Source: Oppiella nova
Taxonomy: Eukaryota > Arthropoda > Arachnida > Sarcoptiformes > Oppiidae
Assembly (NCBI GenBank): GCA_905397405.1
Contig: CAJPVJ010000569.1
Location: forward strand, 1,728 to 22,968
Direction: 5' to 3'
Length of the DNA: 21,241 nt
Shown here: positions 1 through 9,261 of the stretch, piece after piece
How positions within the stretch are numbered: position 1 is the first letter of the stretch
Layout: each line of letters starts with the position of its first letter
Translations under genes and position numbers: made by a program
The notes under the pieces: generated by a model
Seen by the model: only the letters and a program-made list of their open reading frames with translations
Databases searched by the model: none
What the model was told of the DNA's origin: nothing

Positions 1-43
1 AAATACTTAATAAATGAAAATATATTTTGTATTTGAAAATCAG

Positions 44-462
44 TTTTATCTGAAGATGGCTGAGATCCAGACGAGTCACCGACGAGTGGTTTTAGTGCAT
101 TGCGATCGAGTGACCACTCGTCGTATTATAGACACCGCCAAAAGTCTGGGCCTTTTCGACGGCAACAAGATATGGGTCTTATTAGACGGCCTCATAGGGT
201 CGGCACACATCACATCCCCATCATTGCGCCAGTATTTAGATCTGCCGAATGGTATGATTGCTATCAGACATCGAACTCAACATCAAAACGATATCAAAAC
301 CCTCACATCAATCATACAATTAATCGGAAGAACTGCTTCCAGTGTTTACAAGAATTCAAGATTTTTGCTCAATAGTGACGGCAAGAATGGGTCGACGCTG
401 GGAGTGAGCTGTTGGCGAAACACCACCGCCAACACCAGAAAGTTCAATGATTTGATCTTCAA
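44..462 (+). CDS. GluN3-like receptor, first visible exon (amino-terminal domain)
   Basis: This exon encodes about 140 residues of the extracellular amino-terminal domain, with motifs such as RRVVLVHC and KIWVLLDG typical of the LIVBP-like fold of glutamate receptors. The frame has a stop at 11-13, so the exon must begin after that. The CAG at 41-43 is the best acceptor; the AAG ending at 55 is the alternative. The donor GTAATT starts at 463 and splits a lysine codon. NGS and NTT are possible N-glycosylation sites. Confidence 0.75.
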
Positions 463-3400
463 GTAATTATATATATATTTAAATTTATTACATGTTTACT
501 CCTAATCTATTAATATTATTTCTATCTGTAATGATCTCAAAGAAATTAGCGTTTGTTTGCATTAAGTTTGAATTCTTTATTTATAATTCTCTCATTTTTA
601 TTCTGTCGATGAGTTTCAATATTCCGGTTTCTGTCAACACACCATTCAATTGATTGTTTTTGTTTCATATCTATGATGTATATCAAAAGTAAACGTCATT
701 TTATGTCTTATAATTTCAAGTCTGCTTAAGTAGTATATAAGAGCTACATCTTAACGATAATTACTTTCCTGATATCACACCAATAACTGAATATTATGCA
801 AATATTTACATTTTAATCAAAAAAGAGTCAAAACGTTATTAACATGACACGTAATCAATATCTTTTACCCTGATTCATTAATAGTCGTGTATTTATAAAT
901 ATAAAACTATGCTTTAACCTAATTCTTGATTCAAATTATTAGCTAGGTTTATTTATGGCAATCAAATAGTTTTTGCACACTCTTGTTAACGTTGTACAGT
1001 ATAACATTAACTGTAAAATAATCAGAACTTTATTGAAGTATACCAAGGAATTTAAAATTAGTTGTTTATATTTAAAGAATGGGGGTCAACAAGGGTTTGC
1101 TGTCAAAAATATGTGTAGAGTTATGGTTAGTGCCTCACATGCCATCACTTTTGTGAGACCATGTCATGTATAATATATATTACTGAAGGGTTTTGTGCTT
1201 TTGAATCGATTCATAGATTTGATGGTTTTGATAGTGAAGTCTATATAATAAATGTCAACAAATTCCTTAAATTGTACGAAAGCTTTTTACAGAAAATAAT
1301 ACATTTTTAAAACTAATAATATATTGGATATAAAGATATATTAAACTCTTTTTTCATTGAATTCTCTTTTTTATGACAAACTGTAGTGAATTTAACATTT
1401 GAAAAGTATATCATTTGATTTGAAGTTAACTTAAAACTCCTCTCAATCTATAAGTGAAGCCTCACTGAACACAATCGGGAAGTATTTTGTAGTCTTTATT
1501 CAAATTCGTTACCAAAATGCTAAGCAATTTCTTTTGACTGAAATATTTATAATATCTCTTACTCTACTGTATATATCATATATAATTCAAACATATAGTA
1601 TTTATTTGATAGAAATGCATTTGGAGAAAATATTTTAAATAATTATCAAACATTTATTTGAATTCATTATTTATTTAGTATAATTTAATATAATGTAATT
1701 TTCGTATAAATTATTTATTAAATAGTTTCGTCAATTTCTAAAAGGACTTAAAGTTAATGTTTATATTATAACAATGCCATCGAATTAATAAATATAGAGA
1801 GATTGTTGCCTATCATGCGAAACATAATTTCGCTAATTATACAAAAAAGATTTCATTTCATACATGATTTTTAACCAATTGCTCAAATAACCAATATAAT
1901 ATTATGGCTGGAAATAGATGTTTTATTGAAATGTTTATTTGTGATAACTTATAGAGTATTGAGTTTATCGGGAAAAATGAAAGCAAATTCTTTGAATACA
2001 TTATAAGGAATGTGTGTTTTTCTAATCATCTGTTTTTCCTATTCATACAACGCTTCTCTTTTTTCTCCTTTTTTTGTTGTTTTATTGTTTGAGTGGTCTT
2101 TCATTTGAATGTGTGATGTGTTTGTCTATTGATCACAATGTGTTCGCCAATGTTTGCCAACACCGTTAGCGTCAGCTTTATATGAATCGCCTATATTTAT
2201 AACCAGAGATGAGCCCCAGAGATACGTTTATAACAGAATTTTTTTAATATATAATTTTAGCTTATTTTTACAATTAAATGACGAGAATAGATAAAATGAT
2301 ATATTTTGTGTTTTGGGATTTCCATTTATTTGTGTGCATTTAAAACAAATATGCTTTTAATGCCGCATAATTACCATTAATTCTGGTCATCACTGCACTC
2401 GCAATGCATTTAAATGTATAAATCAGATCCAAGTTTAGATTTTTTTCCGCAAAAAACACATTTAAGTGAAAAGAGAATTTAATTCAAACCTCATTTGCCC
2501 TTCAATTTAATGGAGACTCGCATTACTCTTATTTTTTACAAATCTTAACAAATGTAATCATAAAAAAGAAGTTATTCTGTATAAAAGAAAATTTATTTTT
2601 CATTAATTCATTTGCAATTGTTTTTGTGAATCCGTTATCTATGGCGCAGAGAATTGCGGAAATGGTTGACTCCTATGTCGACGATTAAATCAAACCTATT
2701 ATGCAAACCAAGAAAACATATGAATAACGAAGACAACAGTGATTTGCTTGGCGTGAATGAGGAGCACTTGTGGTCGGCGCCGACATTTGATATCCTCAAT
2801 CTGGTTCCGGTGCTCACCGGTCATTCAGCACAGGAGTGGAGGGTTATAGGAAATATCACCAAGGACAACGCCACCATCAATACGATCCGATACATTGGCC
2901 ACACATCCGATGTGTTGACGAGTGGAAAGCATAGGTTCAGAATCGCCACTAATATCGCGCCGCCGTTTGTCATTGAATCGTCCAAATTAGACAATAATAC
3001 GTGTCTTACCGGAGACTTTTGCCTTCAGGTACGGCTCAACTGATTATTATTTATTTATGTCTTATAAGAAATACAAATAATTATATCCATTCACAATCAC
3101 TGCTCTCAAGAATCGCACCATTTATTTGTTTTTTATACTCAGAAATGGCATTATTCTGTGTTTTATGAAATTCTGTGCTTAAGTTTTGCTGTTTTGCGTC
3201 CATTTACAGATTGATACGAAAAATCGCGACGATTTGATCGCTATATTCACAGACTTTCGGTCGGATAAGAGGGAAATGGAGGGAATCAGTTACGAAGTGC
3301 ACTGTTGTGCGGGAATATCCATTGATTTGCTCAACGCCGTGGCCCGGGATATGAACTTTGAATACGATCTGTATTTAGTAGCGGACGGTCTGTTCGGAGT

Positions 3401-4431
3401 GCGGCGGAACGGTCAGTGGGACGGCATAACGGCCGACCTCGTCAACGATGTGGCGCACATGAGTTTCACGGCATTCAGCACTACCAGCACTCGTGTTCAG
3501 GTACTGACCCATTAATTACACATTTGTCTCATTAATACCCACTCATTGGACTAATGGATCGATATATAGGCAATCGACTATTCGGTGCCATTTTTCTACT
3601 CGGGAGTGTCATGTCTGGCGCGATCGTCAAACTATACGGACGTACCACTCGAGGCTTTCCTAATACCTTTCAGCTATCAATTATGGGTCGCGATATTCAC
3701 GAGCCTTTTCACGACAGCAGTCGCGGCTGCTATTTATGAGTGGTTCAGTCCCTTCGGTCTCAACCCGTGGGGACGTCAGCGCACAAAAAACTTTAGCTTA
3801 GCCTCAGCTCTATGGGTGATGTGCTCTCTACTATTCAGCCATTTAGTCGCCTTCAAAGCACCCAAATCCTGGCCCAATAAGGTATTCCCACTTCTTATCA
3901 TATCATACAATACATAACACTCTCATAATATGAAAAATAATGACTTTATCCACGAAATCATTCAAAGTTATAGTCAGTTTTTTGGGTAAAAAGATCTTTT
4001 CATCTCAAATCAAATCAAATGTTATATTATATTATATTCTTTTATATTTATTTATTGATAAATATTTATACAACGAATATTAAATTAGTTTTGATCAATA
4101 AATTCAATTTGGATTTATTTTTATAAATCCCTGAATATTTTGATAACAAAAACATGGCTATTATAGCACAAAGCCATTAGTTAACAAAAAATAATAATAA
4201 TAGTCGTTCATTGAATTTGTTGCATAATGTGATATATTTGGCTGTTTTCTCTAAAATAATGAATATTTAAAATTATTTCAATCCTAACTCTATTTAACGA
4301 TTTTAAAAGCAAGAATTCACTCATATATTTACACAATATTTGAATTTAAAATTCACACCAATGTCTTACACTATATAATAAAATAAAATTTTTAAATTTG
4401 CGAATCAATAAATGCTAATTCAGTAGATTTT

Positions 4432-4471
<40 letters not shown>

Positions 4472-7400
4472 TGTGCCAAAACTTCAATAGACAACTGCAC
4501 TGACATTCCGTGTTATGAATACTTTTGCTTTGATTGTCAAATGTTTGTTATAGTTTAGGGCGATATTCATTCCTCATATCTTTTGTTCATTGAGTTTATG
4601 ACTTGAAATATAAATAATATTACGTTTTATTGATATTAAATGTCAAATAAACCAAAACATGCTTTAATTAAAATGAAAAGAAATAACAACTCTTCAGGAA
4701 TTCTATTAAAATCTGTAATTCAGTCCAAACCCAGTATAACACACATCCATCACATTGTAATATTATATATTATAATAATATTATTATTTTATCATGTCAA
4801 ATTAAATAACTTAAACAATATTTTATATTTTCAAACAAACAATAACTATACTTTTTTCCTAATCTCAAATTTTCTTTTTCTTTTATATTTGAGTGCAAAT
4901 ATATAGATAAATATCTAATTTTAGATCTAAATACTAATTCCTTGTTACCACATGTCTAATGGTTCCAATAAAACTAATTCCTATGAATTGTTGGACTTTG
5001 AAACTCATTGTACAGTACTTCAAACATAGGTTAATCTAGTAAAAGGGTTAGCCTATACAGTACTATAGTCTAGAGTCTAGACATGCTAATGAATTCATGT
5101 TCTCAAAGTAATTCCGTTTCCGTCTGGAATTGGATAGGAACTGGAATTCCCAACCGGAAAATATTCACAAATATTAAGATTCAGACACAACTTACTACTC
5201 TAGTTATTATTATTTTAAGTAAATTATGATGTCAATTCTTACCGTTAGTTGAACAATATTTCCTAATAAATTACTAACTCTTTCTTATCTAATAATTTAT
5301 TACTATTAATTTCAATATACTAATTATCTTATTGATACTATAGAATAAGTCATTTAGTATTAGTTTTATTTTTGCAGCAATTCCCAAAATATATGTGGGA
5401 TTTTATAGATTTACTAGATCTACGGTAGTCATTATTTTATCATTTATTTATCATTTAATAAAACTATCTCTTATTTTACTTTAAAATTTAATTTTAATAT
5501 TCTCAGAATAGATTAAATTAAATCAAATGCCTTTTAAGATTTTTATGATATACTGTGTCAATTTGATTATTTATTTAAATATCCAATACTTATTATTCAT
5601 AAATATCTTAATAATGATATTAAATATTTTTCAGTAATGTAGAAGAATTTTATTTCGTAACTTTATAGTAAATTTAATTAATAATTGACACAAAAAATCT
5701 AAATTCTATATAAATTAACTAGTTTTCTATTGGAAACGCTAAAATATTTTAAAACTTTTAAATCGAAATTTAAGAAATATCTATGATTTAAAATCTATTG
5801 ATCAGTTTCAGTCCATTCAATAAATAGTAACTTTACATCAGTTTAAATTACATGTATTTATTGTATTATGTTGATTATGTATATCATTAGGTGCATAAAT
5901 GTTTGAATGTAAACGTTCAATAATTATAAGCTATATTTGCATCAAATAATTATTAGCATGGTTTAAATGTTTAAAGAAATTGAATAGAGAATCAGATATA
6001 TGTGTAACAAAAGAGAGAGAATTTTAGAGGGAATTCTTTGGAAGGGAATCACGTTTCAGTAATCTCTCTGTAAAATGAATGTCGAGATCAGGGATTAAAT
6101 TTGATTCTTTCAGTTTTGAAACAGTCGTACAGAATATCAATAGAAAGAGTGTAAGACTTTTTTAGTGATAAAACATTCCCTTCGAAGACATTTATAATGA
6201 AATATATCTGATTTGAGTTGCGTTTCACTGAACTTATGAATTATAAATAATAGACTTTTTAAGACTAACTTTGAATTGGGGTCTGTATTGCCAGTCGTTG
6301 TACTACTGCCGCAGAAATATGATATGAAATTATTTTACAGTATATATTGAAATTGTGTTTTATATTGGATTACACTATAAAATAGACTTATGTTTAAACT
6401 GGGGTTTTAGGAAATAAGAAAATTTGAATAAATCGATTCAATTCTCTATCTTTTTCTAAGTTTACTTTTTTATTTATTCAAACAAATTCATGTGTAAACA
6501 TATCAACACATTTATACAATTTTATTTAGCAAACTGTAAACAAACAATAAAATAAAATTCGCTTCAATTATAATGTATTGAATACTAAATATCTGTAAGA
6601 TATCAGTTTATCATATATTTAACCATTGTTTTTCTAAATCACATTACTTTAAACCTATTTTATATTAATATAAAAAAATTAAACAATTCTGTAGCTTAAA
6701 ATTAAATCTGCTTTAACTGCATTTTATTTTAATAATATTATTGTAATAAATTGCAAAGTATAAATTTTAATATAAATTTAAATTGCAAAAATGTTACCTT
6801 TCACAGTATTTAGAACTTAGATATTAATTAAGATTATGTCTAATATTTCAAACAAGTAATATTAATTATTAATATACACTAAAAGAATATTCTTAAATTA
6901 AATATTAGTTACTGTACTCTTTTAGTGTTACCCTCAAAATATTTTTGTTTATTTTATATGTTATAAATTATAACTTATAATTAAACCGGATTAACATGCT
7001 GTTTCCTTATTTAGAAATATTGGTCATATTTTAACAATTAATTATATAACTTTCATTTGGATGAAATTATATTTTCTTGTCAAGGACTATATTGTTTTAT
7101 AAATTGCGAATTATTTAGCAAGCATAAAACGTAAATTAATTTAGCTAGGAAATTTAATTATTCATAGAGTGTTTGCTTTTTTAATAAATAGCATAATCAA
7201 GGTTTTACCACCGATAGTGAATTGCATTACTTATTAACGCAACGGCTATTATAATAAAACTAATTACCGATAAAAATTTAATAAATAAATAGTTTGAGCT
7301 CTACTGAAGTGTATTTTTTATGCAACTAATATCACACACAATAGGCATTATTTCTCTTTTATTAACTATACAATGCTATTTTACTATAAAATAAATAGAT

Positions 7401-9195
7401 AATAAAACATATAATTAATTTGTTTATTACATCAATGAATTAATATTTCAGGTACTAATCAACGTTTGGGGAGCTTTTAGTGTAATATTTTTAGCCACAT
7501 ATACGGCTAATATTGCCGCACATTTTGCCGGTCTATTCCTTATCCCAGAAGTCAACGATTTTCGTGATTCGAGCGTAAGTTTTAGATAACTTTTTACTAC
7601 ACTTTTTGTCTATAAAATAGATTTCAATTCAATTGATTATTGATTTGATTGATTGTCACTGAAATGACTGCACCAGATAAGACCTCCTCGTGTGATACTG
7701 ACTGAGGATTAAAAACATTTATTTTTATAACCTATTTACAAAAACATTCTTGGTCAAAATAGTTTACTAAATTTAGAAATCGCATACAATAATTAATGTT
7801 TGAAGATAATATAATTAATTTGTAGTGAATTTTATGTACAAACTAGCGATTGAAATGTGTGTGCAATAATATATATATATTTATTTGAAACAGCATTAGG
7901 AAAGAGATATAACTGTAATATAGTGTGTGAGCTATCAATAAATCACTTTTTGTTTTTCACCCAAAGCTTATGAAACAGAGGACGGGAACGGCCAGAAGTA
8001 GTGCTTCTGAGGGCTATTTAATGGAAAAATATACAGATCTCTGGCATCACATCGAAAAAAATAAAGTCCATAACTTTGATGAAGGACTCGAACACTTGCG
8101 GTCAGACCATTGCCTAACCATTGCCTAAGCATTGCATTCATTAATTCTTTTGCTTATATTCGGTGTTTGGTAACGATTTTTGTGATTAAAAATTCATAAC
8201 AGGAGCGACAAGTTAGATGTACTGATTGGCGATACGGCTATATTAGACTATTTCCGAGCCACTGATCCCAGTTGTAATTTAAGACTATTAGGGGATTCCA
8301 TATTTGATGACGCCTACGCTATTGGTATGCAAAAAGGCTTTCCATTTCGGGTAATTTCCTTTTCATTCATATCTATCCATTAATCTGTTTATTGTTTGTT
8401 AGAATTGATATAATATAAGGAATTTATATTATTTTTATTTTTGCCAAATCGCTGGAAAGTAACCCCATTTTTATTTCAATAGTAGCGGATTTTTAGAGTT
8501 AATTGATTTTCAATGAAAACATGATAATCATTAAACTGGATATTTTTAGATCAAGCTCATAAATATAATCATTCATTTCATAGGCATTTTTAATTTAATT
8601 TAAAATTGTTATAAATTATTTTAATGTTTTAGCAGATTACTAGTATTCTTATATTCATAAATTAATATAATTTTTGCAATTATAACTAATAGTTTAGCAT
8701 AAATTGACAGTTAATTATCTGGGTTTAAAATGATAGCCCAATTTGTAAGCCCAGATGTGTTGATTTTCAAATTCATATAAAAAGTTTTCTTAAAATAAAA
8801 CCATTTATTAAGGAAATTTATATTTCATTCACGCGTTGTATTTAGTTATATATATAATTTTCATTTTATAAATCAATATTTTGTTTGGAATTTTATTGAA
8901 TACATTCTTGAAGTAATTTACTTTTAGAGGACAAGAATTGAATTAATATTTGTTTTGGCAATTTGTTAACTTCACAAAGAAGATTAACAGGCAATGGTTG
9001 TGATACCCTTTGAATTTGTAGTGAATTTTTCATTCCTTTGCCAAACCATCACATGTTATGAAAGTCATTACATCTAAGAATCGATTTAAGCAATGAATCA
9101 TTGGTCCGAATAAATATATATCTCGTATAAAGTGTTGGAATTTTGAAAAATTTGGGTTATTTCCAGACTTTTTTCTATTATTTCAATTCCTATTT

Positions 9196-9261
<66 letters not shown>

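Larger units (their letters stand above)
3882..7451 (+). other. Largest intron of the GluN3-like gene, 3.57 kb
   Basis: The intron lies between the M2 exon (donor GTATTC at 3882) and the M3 exon (acceptor ATATTTCAG ending 7451). It is very AT-rich with no coding exon that I can support. It holds a (TC)n microsatellite, a less AT-rich island at about 4930-5160 and a small inverted repeat at 6876-6928. The open frame at 4640-4906 is low-complexity Asn/Ile/Leu sequence and not a convincing gene. Confidence 0.65.

Noticed and set aside
4435-4469. (TC)n tract as a polypyrimidine tract of an extra exon
   Set aside because: No AG followed by an open, GC-rich exon lies downstream, and the M2 and M3 exons join in phase without one.
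4640-4906. 88-residue open frame in the large receptor intron
   Set aside because: It is Asn/Ile/Leu-rich, as expected from translated AT-rich intron, with no GC rise and no domain.
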